NCBI GenBank assembly: GCA_964559535.1
Contig: CAZLIC010000010.1
Span: 1-64,000, forward strand
Length of the DNA stretch: 64,000 bases
DNA from: CAZLIC01 sp964559535
GTDB taxonomy: Bacteria; Pseudomonadota; Alphaproteobacteria; Rhodobacterales; Rhodobacteraceae
Direction: 5' to 3'
The position numbers and the translations under genes are program-made. A model generated the notes under the pieces. That model had not been told where the DNA came from, ran no database searches, and saw nothing but the letters and a program-made list of their open reading frames with translations. Below are positions 17,206-25,382 of the stretch, piece by piece. Numbering within the stretch: the first letter of the stretch is position 1; each line of letters starts with the position of its first letter.

Positions 17206-20200
17206 ATGACCGACTCGATCCTTCTTGGCGGCGCCCCCGAGGGCTTTGACGCCCAGCTTGTCGCGCGCGAGGCTGCCCGCGGCCCCGTCATCCACATCGC
17301 CCGCGATGACCGCCGCATGGCCGCAATGCGCGAGGCGCTGGCGCTGTTGGCCCCCGACCTGGCCGTGCTGGACCTGCCCGCCTGGGACTGCCTGCCCTAC
17401 GACCGCGTCTCGCCCAACCCCGACATTGCCGCGCGCAGGCTGGCCACGCTGGCGGCACTGACGCGCGGGCTGTCCGGCCCGCTGGTGCTGCTGACCACGC
17501 TGGGCGCCGCCACCCAGCGCGTGCCCGCGGCACAGACGCTGCGCGAGGCGGCCTTTGCAGCCCGGCTGGGCGACCGGGTGGATGAAGGCGCGATGCGCGC
17601 CTTCCTGTCGCGCATGGGGTTCAACCCCACCGCCACGGTGGCCGAGCCCGGCGACTATGCCATCCGCGGCGGTATCGTGGACATCTTCCCGCCCGGTGGC
17701 CTTGGCCCGGTGCGGCTGGACCTGTTTGGCGACCAGCTGGACGGCCTGCGCCGGTTCGACCCCGAAACCCAGCGCACGGTCGAGAAGCTGAGCCGCATCG
17801 ACATTGCGCCGGCGTCGGAAGTGATCCTGGACAAGGCGTCGATCGCCCGCTTTCGCCAGACCTACCGCACCGCCTTTGGTGCGGGCGGCGCGGATGACCC
17901 GCTGTACGAAGCGGTCAGTGCCGGGCGCAAGCACGCCGGGATGGAGCATTGGCTGCCGTTCTTCCACGAACGGCTGGAGACGCTGTTCGACTACCTGCCC
18001 GCCGCTTCGGTGATGCAGGATGACCAGCTGGATGCCCATCGGGCCGCCCGCTGGCAGGCCGTGCAGGACCAGTACGAGGCCCGTACCGAGGGGATGAGTG
18101 CGCGCGGCGGGCGGCTGGACACGCCCTACAAACCCTGCCCGCCGGACCTGCTGTATCTGGATGACGCGGCCTGGTCGCAGGCACTGCAAGGCCGCCGCAC
18201 CCTGCGCCTGTCGCCCCTGCCGCAACCGCCCGGCCCCGGCTGCCTAGACGCAGGCGGCCGTGCGGGGCGCAGCTTTGCGCCCGAGCGCCAGCAGGAAAAC
18301 GTGAACGTTTTCGATGCGCTGGCGGCGCATGTTCAGGTCTTGCGCGAAGATCGGCAGGTGGTGATCGGTGCCTGGTCCGAAGGCGCGCGCGAACGGCTTG
18401 CGGGCCTTCTGTCGGACCACAAGGTGAAAGGCGCGCAGCCTGTGCGCGACTTCCGCGAGGTGCCGCCGGGCAAGGGTGGCCTGTTCCTGATGGTCTGGGC
18501 GCTGGATGCGGGCTTCACCGCGCCGGGGCTGGCCGTCATCAGCGAACAGGACGTGCTGGGCGAGCGGCTGGTGGGCAAGCGGACCCGCCGGAAGAAGGCC
18601 GAAAACTTTCTGCGCGATGCCGACGCGCTGACGCCGGGCGATCTGGTGGTGCATGTGGAACACGGCATCGGCCGCTACCTGGGGCTGGAGACGATCACCG
18701 CGCTGGGCGCCCCGCACGAATGCCTGGCGCTGGAATATGCCGAGAACGCAAAGCTGTACCTGCCGGTGGAAAACGTCGACCTGCTGTCACGCTTCGGGTC
18801 CGAGGAGGGGCAGCTTGACCGGCTGGGCGGCGGTGCCTGGCAGGCGCGGAAGGCGAAACTGAAGCAGCGCCTGCGCGACATTGCCGAACGGTTGATGAAA
18901 ATCGCCGCCGCCCGCGCGCTGCGGCAAGCGCCGGTGTTCGACACGCCCGCGGGCCTGTGGGACGAATTCTGCGCCCGCTTCCCCTATCAGGAAACCGACG
19001 ACCAGCTGTCGGCCATTGCCGACGTGCTGGGGGATCTGGAAAAGGGCACGCCCATGGACCGGCTGATTGTCGGCGACGTGGGGTTCGGGAAAACCGAGGT
19101 CGCCATGCGCGCGGCCTTTGCCGCGGCCCTGGCCGGGCATCAGGTGGCCGTGGTCTGCCCCACCACGCTGCTGGCTCGCCAGCACTACCGCAGCTTTGCC
19201 GAACGGTTCCGCGGGTTCCCCATCAACGTCCGCCCGCTGTCACGCTTTGTCGGTGCCAAAGAGGCCAATGCCACCCGTGCGGGCCTGACGGATGGCAGCG
19301 TCGATGTGGTGATCGGCACCCATGCGCTGCTGGCCAAGTCGATTGCCTTCAAGGAGCTGGGGCTGCTGATCATCGACGAGGAACAGCACTTCGGCGTCAC
19401 CCACAAGGAACGGCTGAAGGAGATGCGCGCCGAGGTGCATGTGCTGACGCTGACCGCCACGCCCATTCCGCGCACGCTGCAATTGTCGCTGACGGGCGTG
19501 CGGGACCTGTCGATCATCGCCACCCCGCCGGTGGACCGCCTGGCGGTGCGCACCTATGTCAGCGAATTCGACACGGTGACGATCCGCGAGGCGCTGCTGC
19601 GCGAACGCTGGCGCGGCGGGCAGTCGTTCTTTGTGGTGCCGCGGGTGGCGGACATTCCCGAGATCGAGGATTTCCTGCGCACGCAGGTGCCCGAAATCCG
19701 CGTCTGCGTGGCGCATGGCCAACTGGCCGCGGGCGACCTCGACACGCGGATGAACGATTTCTACGATGGCAAGTATGATGTGTTGCTGGCCACCACCATC
19801 ATCGAATCGGGGCTGGACATCCCCACCGCCAACACCATGGTCATTCACCGGGCCGACATGTTCGGCCTGGCGCAGCTCTACCAGCTGCGCGGCAGGGTGG
19901 GCCGGTCGAAGGCGCGCGCCTACTGCTTCCTGACCACGCGCCCGCGTACCCCGGTCACGCCGCAGGCGACCAAGCGCCTGCACCTTCTGGGCTCGCTGGA
20001 CAGTCTGGGCGCGGGCTTCACGCTGGCTTCGCACGACCTGGACCTGCGCGGGGCGGGCAACCTGCTGGGCGAGGAACAGTCGGGCCATATCCGCGAGGTG
20101 GGCTACGAACTGTATCAGCAGATGCTGCAGGACACGATTGCCAAGCTGCGCGCGGGCGGCGCGCAGGCGGCCGAGGCCGTGGAAGACGACTGGGCGCCCA

Positions 20201-20640
20201 CGATCAACCTGGGCGTGCCGGTGCTGATCCCCGAGCTCTACATCCCCGACCTGGACCTGCGTCTTTCGATGTACCGCCGCCTGTCGGGCCTGCGCACCAA
20301 GGTGGAGCTGGAGGGATTTGCCGCCGAGCTGATCGACCGGTTCGGGCCGTTGCCGCGCGAGGTGAACACGCTGCTGGTGATCGTGCGGATCAAGGCGCTG
20401 TGCAAGGCGGCGGGCATTGCCCGGCTGGATGCCGGGCCGAAGGGGGCGACGGTGCAGTTCCACAACGACCGCTTTGCCAACCCCGCGGGGCTGGTGGCCT
20501 TCCTGAAAGCCTCGGGTCCGGGGGCGCGGGTGGCGGGCACCAAGGTGGTGCTGGCGGCCGACTGGAAATCGGAGTCTGACCGCATCAAGGCAGCCTTCGC
20601 CATTGCCCGCGACCTGGACAAGGCGGCAAAGGCGGCGTGA
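17206..20640 (+). CDS. mfd: Transcription-repair coupling factor Mfd
   Basis: Mfd removes RNA polymerase stalled at DNA lesions and recruits UvrA. The 1144-residue product has an N-terminal UvrB-like module and a CarD-type RNA-polymerase interaction domain (HVEHGIGRYLGLETI, about residue 483). A superfamily-2 translocase follows, with GDVGFGKTEVAMR near 623, DEEQHFG near 724, and the TRG region. The C-terminal D7 domain completes it. Length matches the family. Confidence 0.97.
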   Translation: MTDSILLGGAPEGFDAQLVAREAARGPVIHIARDDRRMAAMREALALLAPDLAVLDLPAWDCLPYDRVSPNPDIAARRLATLAALTRGLSGPLVLLTTLGAATQRVPAAQTLREAAFAARLGDRVDEGAMRAFLSRMGFNPTATVAEPGDYAIRGGIVDIFPPGGLGPVRLDLFGDQLDGLRRFDPETQRTVEKLSRIDIAPASEVILDKASIARFRQTYRTAFGAGGADDPLYEAVSAGRKHAGMEHWLPFFHERLETLFDYLPAASVMQDDQLDAHRAARWQAVQDQYEARTEGMSARGGRLDTPYKPCPPDLLYLDDAAWSQALQGRRTLRLSPLPQPPGPGCLDAGGRAGRSFAPERQQENVNVFDALAAHVQVLREDRQVVIGAWSEGARERLAGLLSDHKVKGAQPVRDFREVPPGKGGLFLMVWALDAGFTAPGLAVISEQDVLGERLVGKRTRRKKAENFLRDADALTPGDLVVHVEHGIGRYLGLETITALGAPHECLALEYAENAKLYLPVENVDLLSRFGSEEGQLDRLGGGAWQARKAKLKQRLRDIAERLMKIAAARALRQAPVFDTPAGLWDEFCARFPYQETDDQLSAIADVLGDLEKGTPMDRLIVGDVGFGKTEVAMRAAFAAALAGHQVAVVCPTTLLARQHYRSFAERFRGFPINVRPLSRFVGAKEANATRAGLTDGSVDVVIGTHALLAKSIAFKELGLLIIDEEQHFGVTHKERLKEMRAEVHVLTLTATPIPRTLQLSLTGVRDLSIIATPPVDRLAVRTYVSEFDTVTIREALLRERWRGGQSFFVVPRVADIPEIEDFLRTQVPEIRVCVAHGQLAAGDLDTRMNDFYDGKYDVLLATTIIESGLDIPTANTMVIHRADMFGLAQLYQLRGRVGRSKARAYCFLTTRPRTPVTPQATKRLHLLGSLDSLGAGFTLASHDLDLRGAGNLLGEEQSGHIREVGYELYQQMLQDTIAKLRAGGAQAAEAVEDDWAPTINLGVPVLIPELYIPDLDLRLSMYRRLSGLRTKVELEGFAAELIDRFGPLPREVNTLLVIVRIKALCKAAGIARLDAGPKGATVQFHNDRFANPAGLVAFLKASGPGARVAGTKVVLAADWKSESDRIKAAFAIARDLDKAAKAA

Positions 20641-20680
20641 GGACGGCCAACGGAAATCTGCGCTTTTGCCGTTGACGTCC
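20641..20680 (+). terminator. Hairpin after mfd
   Basis: Positions 20641-20653 and 20669-20680 can pair (core CAACGG/CCGTTG with a GGACG/CGTCC base). The loop contains TTTT. It begins at the base after the mfd stop, so it may be the mfd terminator. The pairing has one bulge. Confidence 0.45.
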
Positions 20681-20711
20681 CCCGCCGCATCGCCTATCCC
20701 CCCCGGCACGC

Positions 20712-20788
20712 GCGGTTGTAGCTCAGTTGGTTAGAGTACCGGCCTGTCACGCCGGGGGTCGCGGGTTCGAGCCCCGTCAACCGCGCCA
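20712..20788 (+). tRNA. tRNA-Asp (GTC)
   Basis: A complete 77-base cloverleaf is visible. The acceptor stem is GCGGTTG/CAACCGC with an encoded CCA. The D-arm is GCTCAGTTGGTTAGAGT. The anticodon stem CCGGC/GCCGG holds the loop CTGTCAC, with anticodon GTC at 20746-20748. The T-arm is GCGGGTTCGAGCCCCGT. All canonical bases are in place. Confidence 0.97.
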
Positions 20789-20848
20789 CTTTCCCCTCCG
20801 ATCTTGAGCATCTGCCCGGGCCACCCCATATGGCAGTTGAGTTGCCGG

Positions 20849-21670
20849 GTGGTGGCGGTGGAAACACCTGATTTCGCAGACGTTGCAAGCGTGGTGGCCG
20901 ATCCGCTGCGGTTCAAGGCCCGGTTGAAGATCGGGGAAAATGCCTATGGCACCTTGCGGCTGCGCAAGCTGGCCTTCGAGGCCTGGGATGCCGCCGGTGC
21001 TGCGGCCACCGGTGCCGCCGTTGCCGCCTCTCCGGCCGTGGCCACCACCTTTTTCGGCGCGACGGGGTTCTGGGCTGCGGTCGGGCTGGGCGGTGCCGCC
21101 GTCACGCCGGTGGGCTGGGTGATCCTGGCCGGGGCGGTGACAGGCGGGGCGTGGTTCGGCCTGTCGCGCGCGCTGCGCGGGGCGGGGCAGGACAAGCTGA
21201 CGGTGATCCCCAACATGATCTCCACGCCGCTGGACGTGCTGGGGCTGCAACTGTTCGAACTGATGGCGCCGCTGGCGCTGAAGGTCGCGGCGGTGGATGG
21301 CGCAGTGGCCGAACGCGAACGCGCAGCGATCCGCGATCATTTCGTGAAGGCATGGGGTTACGACGCCGACTTCGTGCGCCGCGCGGTGGACTGGACCGAG
21401 GGACGTCTGGATGGCCATGCCATCCGCGACCTGGCGGCGGCGCTGGCCGAGTTGAAGCGCACGAACCCCGATTGCGACGCCCGCGCGATGGGGCAGGACC
21501 TGATGGCCGACCTGCGGGCCATCGCGCTGGCTGACGGTCCCCTGGACGAACGCGAGGACATGGCGCTGGAACGCATCGACCGCATCTTTTCCGAGGCCGC
21601 CCGCCCCGCCCTGTGGCGGCGGCTGAAGACCTCGGTTGCCCGGCTGGTGGCGCGCCGCAGGGCGCCTTGA
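20849..21670 (+). CDS. TerB-domain (tellurite-resistance-like) membrane-associated protein
   Basis: The product is about 273 residues. The N-terminal half has a hydrophobic Ala/Gly stretch (about residues 40-100, two possible membrane segments). The C-terminal half (about 140-255) resembles the TerB helical fold, with acidic positions in VAAVDGAVAERERAAI and IALADGPLDERE. TerB-like domains are thought to bind metal or sense stress, but the role here is unknown. The start is uncertain: GTG at 20849 or 20852, or a TTG at 20804. Confidence 0.65.
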   Translation: MVAVETPDFADVASVVADPLRFKARLKIGENAYGTLRLRKLAFEAWDAAGAAATGAAVAASPAVATTFFGATGFWAAVGLGGAAVTPVGWVILAGAVTGGAWFGLSRALRGAGQDKLTVIPNMISTPLDVLGLQLFELMAPLALKVAAVDGAVAERERAAIRDHFVKAWGYDADFVRRAVDWTEGRLDGHAIRDLAAALAELKRTNPDCDARAMGQDLMADLRAIALADGPLDEREDMALERIDRIFSEAARPALWRRLKTSVARLVARRRAP

Positions 21671-21705
21671 CGCCCGTTTCCCCCTCGGTTATTGCCCCGC
21701 TCAGT

Positions 21706-21789
21706 GGGCGATATGCTACAAGGTGTGGCAGCGGACTGTAACTCCGCCGGGGCGACCCGTGCCTGGTTCGATTCCAGGATCGCCCACCA
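21706..21789 (+). tRNA. tRNA-Tyr (GTA), unusual D-arm
   Basis: The acceptor stem GGGCGAT/ATCGCCC, an encoded ACCA end, the anticodon stem GCGGA/TCCGC with loop CTGTAAC (anticodon GTA at 21738-21740) and the T-arm CCTGG/CCAGG all pair perfectly. A long variable arm (GGG/CCC stem) makes it class II, as for bacterial tRNA-Tyr. Oddities are A instead of U at position 8 and a D-loop (CAAGGTG between GCTA and TGGC) lacking the usual A14 and A21. It is probably a functional tRNA-Tyr; a tRNA-like remnant cannot be excluded. Confidence 0.8.
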
Positions 21790-21899
21790 TCAACTCCGGC
21801 AACGCGGTGTTTCCGGTCGCTGCGTCCGTTTCGTTCCGGTAGCGGTGGACGGACCTGGCTTGCGGGGATATGGCAATCCAGACCAAACCGGACACTGCC

Positions 21900-22598
21900 A
21901 TGACCACGCCCATCAAGATCGCCCCGTCTATCCTTGCCGCCGACTTTGCCGCCTTCGGTGCCGAATGCCGTGCCGTCGAGGCGGCGGGGGCCGACTGGAT
22001 TCATGTCGATGTGATGGACGGGCATTTCGTGCCCAACCTGACCTTCGGCCCGCCCATGGTGGCGGCACTGCGCCCGCACGTTCAGGGCGTGCTGGACGTG
22101 CACCTGATGATCGCGCCGGTGGACCCGTTCATCGGCGCCTTCGCCAAGGCGGGGGCCGACATTCTGACGGCGCATCTGGAATCCGGTCCGCACGTGCACC
22201 GCACGCTGGCGGCGATCCGCGCCGCGGGGTGCAAGGCGGGACTGGCGATCAACCCGGCAACGGGGATCGAGCCCGTCGAATATCTGCTGGATGACATCGA
22301 CCTGATCTGCGTGATGACCGTGAACCCCGGCTTCGGCGGGCAGTCGCTGATACCGGCGGTGGTGGAAAAGGTGCGGCGGCTGAAGGCGATGGTGGGACGG
22401 CGGCCGATTCACATTGAAATCGACGGCGGGGTGACACTGGAAACCGCGCCGGTGGTGGTGTCGGCCGGGGCGGATGTGCTGGTGGCGGGGTCGTCGATCT
22501 TCAAGGGCGGGTCGGTGGAAAACCCGGCGCCCTACGCGGCGAACATCGCCGCGCTGCGGGCGGCGGCGGAACGCGGGCACCACGGAAGCTGGGCGTGA
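21900..22598 (+). CDS. rpe: Ribulose-phosphate 3-epimerase
   Basis: Rpe interconverts ribulose 5-phosphate and xylulose 5-phosphate in the pentose phosphate and Calvin pathways. The 232-residue TIM barrel contains KIAPSILAADF at the start, the metal and catalytic segments HVDVMDGHFVPNLTFGP, HLMI and MTVNPGFGGQ, and the phosphate-binding end EIDGGV...GSSIF. An upstream ATG at 21870 would add ten residues. The stop overlaps gph (GTGA). Confidence 0.96.
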   Translation: MTTPIKIAPSILAADFAAFGAECRAVEAAGADWIHVDVMDGHFVPNLTFGPPMVAALRPHVQGVLDVHLMIAPVDPFIGAFAKAGADILTAHLESGPHVHRTLAAIRAAGCKAGLAINPATGIEPVEYLLDDIDLICVMTVNPGFGGQSLIPAVVEKVRRLKAMVGRRPIHIEIDGGVTLETAPVVVSAGADVLVAGSSIFKGGSVENPAPYAANIAALRAAAERGHHGSWA

Positions 22599-23245
22599 AC
22601 CTGATCTTCGATCTGGACGGCACGCTGATCGACAGTGCGCCCGACATCCACGCGGCGGCGAACCGGCTGCTGGCCGGGGAAGGGCTGGCGTCGATGACGC
22701 TGCCGCAGGTGCGGGCGATGATCGGGCGGGGGGTTCCCTGGCTGATGCAGCAGCTGCTGGCGGCCTCGGGCCAGCCCGCAGACCCGGCGCGGGCGGCGCG
22801 GATGGCGGCGCGGTATGTCGACGGGTATGAGAATGCCGTGCATCTGACCACGCCCTATCCCTGGGTCGGACCCGCCCTGCTGGCGCTGGCCGATGCCGGG
22901 CACAGGCTGGCGATCTGCACGAACAAGCCGATGGCCGCGACCGAGGCGGTGCTGCGCCACCTTGGCCTGCGGGATTTCTTTGCCGCGATCATCGCGGGGG
23001 ACAGCCTGCCCCTGCGCAAGCCCGATCCGGCACCGCTGCGCGCCGCTTTGGCGGCGCTGGGGGGCGGGGCGGCGGTCTATGTGGGCGACCACGAGGTGGA
23101 TGCGGAAACCGCGGCGGCGGCGGGCGTGCCGTTCCTGCTGTACACCGAAGGTTACCGGGCCGGGCCGGTGGCGGCACTGTCGCCACGGGCCTTTGCGGAT
23201 TGGGCGGCGCTGCCGGGACTGGTGGCGCGGATGGAGGGTTCCTGA
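22595..23245 (+). CDS. gph: Phosphoglycolate phosphatase
   Basis: This HAD hydrolase dephosphorylates 2-phosphoglycolate from Rubisco oxygenation or DNA repair. The 216-residue product opens with the nucleophile motif FDLDGTLIDS. It has a CTNKP motif II and a late KPDPAPL...VGDHEVDAE segment (motifs III and IV). His replaces Ser/Thr in the common GDSxxD form. It starts at GTG overlapping rpe and overlaps ddaH, so the three form an operon. Confidence 0.9.
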   Translation: MNLIFDLDGTLIDSAPDIHAAANRLLAGEGLASMTLPQVRAMIGRGVPWLMQQLLAASGQPADPARAARMAARYVDGYENAVHLTTPYPWVGPALLALADAGHRLAICTNKPMAATEAVLRHLGLRDFFAAIIAGDSLPLRKPDPAPLRAALAALGGGAAVYVGDHEVDAETAAAAGVPFLLYTEGYRAGPVAALSPRAFADWAALPGLVARMEGS

Positions 23246-24042
23246 TGATCGGCGAGGCGTCCTGTCGGTTTACCCATGCGATCCTGCGCCGCCCGGCGGC
23301 CAGCATTGCCCAGGGGCTGCGTGCGGTGGATACCGGCGCGCCCGATCTGGCGTTGATGCAGGCGCATCATGCGGCCTATGCCGCGGCGCTGCGCGCCACC
23401 GGGGCTGCCGTGACGGTGCTGGACGCGCTGCCTGCCTATCCGGATTCGGTGTTTGTCGAAGACACGGCACTTTGCCTGCCCGCCGGGGCCATCCTCATGC
23501 GCCCGGGCGCGCCCAGCCGCCTGGGCGAGGCGGCCGAGATGGCGCCGCATCTGCGGGCACTGTACCGCGAGATGCGCCGCATCGAAGGGGCGGAAAGCTT
23601 CATCGAGGGCGGTGACATCCTGAGCACCGGGCGCGAGGTGCTGGCGGGGCGGTCAGCGCGGACGAATGCGGCGGGGATTGCCGAACTGGGCCGGGTGCTG
23701 GCCGACTGGGGCTACCGCCTGCGCGAGGTGCATACCCCGCCGGGCGTGCTGCACTTCAAGACCGACTGTTCGCTGCTGGATGCCGAAACGGTGCTGGCCA
23801 CCGACCGGCTGGCGGCATCGGGCTGCTTTGCGGGCTACCGGGTGGTTCCGGTGGCGGCAGGCGAGGAGGCGGCGGCGAACGCGATCCGGTTCAATGACGT
23901 GGTGGTGATGGCAGAGGGCTTCCCGCAGACGCGGGACCGGGTGGTGGCGGCGGGCTTCCGCGTGGTCGAGATCGGCAACACCGAATGTGCCAAGCTGGAC
24001 GGAGGGATGTCCTGCCTGTCCCTGCGGTTCTCGCCAGGCTGA
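23245..24042 (+). CDS. ddaH: Dimethylarginine dimethylaminohydrolase-like protein
   Basis: DDAH hydrolyses N-omega-methylated arginines to citrulline and methylamines. The 265-residue pentein-fold protein has YPDSVFVEDTALC (substrate acids), RPGAPSR, SFIEGGDIL, the catalytic His region LHFKTDCSLLD and the C-terminal nucleophile Cys257 in GGMSCLSLRF. Its start overlaps the gph stop. A link to rpe-gph is not obvious. The exact substrate is inferred from family. Confidence 0.85.
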   Translation: MIGEASCRFTHAILRRPAASIAQGLRAVDTGAPDLALMQAHHAAYAAALRATGAAVTVLDALPAYPDSVFVEDTALCLPAGAILMRPGAPSRLGEAAEMAPHLRALYREMRRIEGAESFIEGGDILSTGREVLAGRSARTNAAGIAELGRVLADWGYRLREVHTPPGVLHFKTDCSLLDAETVLATDRLAASGCFAGYRVVPVAAGEEAAANAIRFNDVVVMAEGFPQTRDRVVAAGFRVVEIGNTECAKLDGGMSCLSLRFSPG

Positions 24043-24058
24043 ACGGCGGACGGCGCGT

Positions 24059-24112
24059 CACAAATTCCTTGAAGCAAGGAATTTGCAAATTCCTTGCTTC
24101 AAGGAATTTGTG
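24059..24112. repeat. 54-base perfect double palindrome
   Basis: The two halves (24059-24085 and 24086-24112) are exact reverse complements, meeting with no loop. Each half is itself nearly palindromic (CAAATTCCTT, a 5-base centre, AAGGAATTTG), so the strand can fold as one long hairpin or two short ones. It is much richer in AT than its surroundings. It lies between convergent genes and may terminate both. It resembles the set at 56520-56628. Confidence 0.85.
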
Positions 24113-24124
24113 TGCCGCCGCGGC

Positions 24125-24544
24125 CTACGCCAGCGAGTCGATCACCGCGCGCAGGTGGTCCAGCCGGTAGCCGAACCGCGCGGGGCGTTCGATCAGTTCG
24201 TCGGTCGGCAGGCGACCCGCCATGGCAAGGGCCCAGACCACCGAACAGCGGTTTCCGCTGGCGCAGTAGGCAAACACCGGGCCGGGGGCGGCGTCGATGG
24301 CGGCACGCTGGGCCGTCACATTGTCCATCGTCTGCATGCCGCTGGAGAAGGGGTTTGCCACGAACTGCAACCCTGCCGCCTGCGCCGCCTTGCGCATCAC
24401 CTCGGTATGCAGGGCCGGGGGGATTTCGCCGTCGGGGCGGTTGTCGATCACCACCTTGTAGCCCGCGGCGGCGATTGCGGCCATATCCTCGGGCGCGATC
24501 TGGGGCGAGACGGCGTAGGCGTCGGTCAGGCGGCGGATGTCCAT
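24125..24544 (-). CDS. TIGR01244/DUF442-type sulfur transferase-phosphatase
   Basis: The 139-residue protein has the dual-specificity-phosphatase-like motif in which a Cys nucleophile is followed by an Arg (YCASGNRCSVVW). It has the family start LTDAYAVSPQIAPEDM and the DNRPDGEIP segment. In BigR/SqrR-type sulfide regulons this domain is fused to a metallo-beta-lactamase persulfide dioxygenase (Blh); here it is a separate gene at the end of the same operon. The start has GAGGACAAG before ATG and overlaps the upstream gene. Confidence 0.85.
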   Translation of the reverse strand: MDIRRLTDAYAVSPQIAPEDMAAIAAAGYKVVIDNRPDGEIPPALHTEVMRKAAQAAGLQFVANPFSSGMQTMDNVTAQRAAIDAAPGPVFAYCASGNRCSVVWALAMAGRLPTDELIERPARFGYRLDHLRAVIDSLA

Positions 24545-24954
24545 CTTGTCCTCGGTCGCAGGGGAATTGCGGCGTACATACCCGCCACCATGGCAATTAG
24601 GAAGACCAGCGCCGGGGCGCCGCCAAAGGTGACCACGGCGATGGCCGGGCCGGGGCAAAGGCCGACCAGACCCCAGCCGATGCCGAACAGCACCGACCCG
24701 CCGATCAGCCGGGCATCCAGTGTTGTCGGTGGCAGGGCGGGCAGGGGGCTGCCCAGCAGCCCGGTGGTGCGGCGGCGCGCGGCCGCCCAGGCAAGGGCCA
24801 TGGGCAGCATGGCCCCGCCCATAACGAAGGCCAGCGTCGGGTCCCAGTCGGCCAGGTTCAGGAAGCCCTGCACTTTGGCGGTGTCGGTCATCCCCGAAAA
24901 CCACAGCCCCGCGCCGAAGGCCAGGCCGGCCAGCAGTCCGAAAAGCGTGCGCAT
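24526..24954 (-). CDS. YeeE/YedE-type (DUF6691) sulfur transporter subunit
   Basis: The 142-residue membrane protein has four hydrophobic segments and the motifs GLWFSGMTDTAKVQGFLN, and GWGLVGLCPGPA, whose Cys is conserved in YeeE/YedE thiosulfate or sulfur carriers. It forms a pair with the next gene, which supplies the other half. It starts immediately after that gene's stop. Confidence 0.85.
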   Translation of the reverse strand: MRTLFGLLAGLAFGAGLWFSGMTDTAKVQGFLNLADWDPTLAFVMGGAMLPMALAWAAARRRTTGLLGSPLPALPPTTLDARLIGGSVLFGIGWGLVGLCPGPAIAVVTFGGAPALVFLIAMVAGMYAAIPLRPRTRWTSAA

Positions 24955-25374
24955 CTACAGCCACCCCGCCAGTCGGCCCAGCGTGACGGTGGCCATGCCG
25001 GTGCCGACGAAGATGCAGGTGGCGGCGATGCTGCGCACCGACAGGCGCGACATGCCGCACACCCCATGGCCCGAGGTGCAGCCGTTGGCCAGCCGCGTGC
25101 CAAGGCCGGTCAGCAGCCCGCCCGCGGCCACCAGCGCCAGGTTTCCGGTGATGTGCGTGTCGGCCCCGAAGGCCGTGGCCAGCAGGCCGGGCGCCAGCAC
25201 CAGCCCGGCCACGAAGGCCGCGCGTTCGCCCAACGGCCCGGTGCCGCTGCCATCCAGAAGCCCCGCCGCGATGCCCGAGATGCCCATGATCCGCCCGTTC
25301 ACCAGCAGGAACATGGCCGCGGCGGTACCGATCACCAGCCCGCCCAGCAGTCCCCAGACCCAGGATATGTCCAT
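24955..25374 (-). CDS. YeeE/YedE family sulfur transporter subunit
   Basis: The 139-residue membrane protein has four hydrophobic segments. It carries the conserved GTRLANGCTSGHGVCGMSR motif with two cysteines and a His, the hallmark of YeeE/YedE thiosulfate uptake proteins. With the following subunit it makes a two-gene version of the larger YeeE channel. It lies 8 bases downstream of the metallohydrolase gene. Confidence 0.88.
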   Translation of the reverse strand: MDISWVWGLLGGLVIGTAAAMFLLVNGRIMGISGIAAGLLDGSGTGPLGERAAFVAGLVLAPGLLATAFGADTHITGNLALVAAGGLLTGLGTRLANGCTSGHGVCGMSRLSVRSIAATCIFVGTGMATVTLGRLAGWL

Positions 25375-25382
25375 GATCTTCC

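Noticed and set aside
21716..21916. Short minus-strand ORF over the tRNA-Tyr
   Set aside because: It is the antisense of the tRNA; such peptides recur in databases only because the tRNA is conserved.
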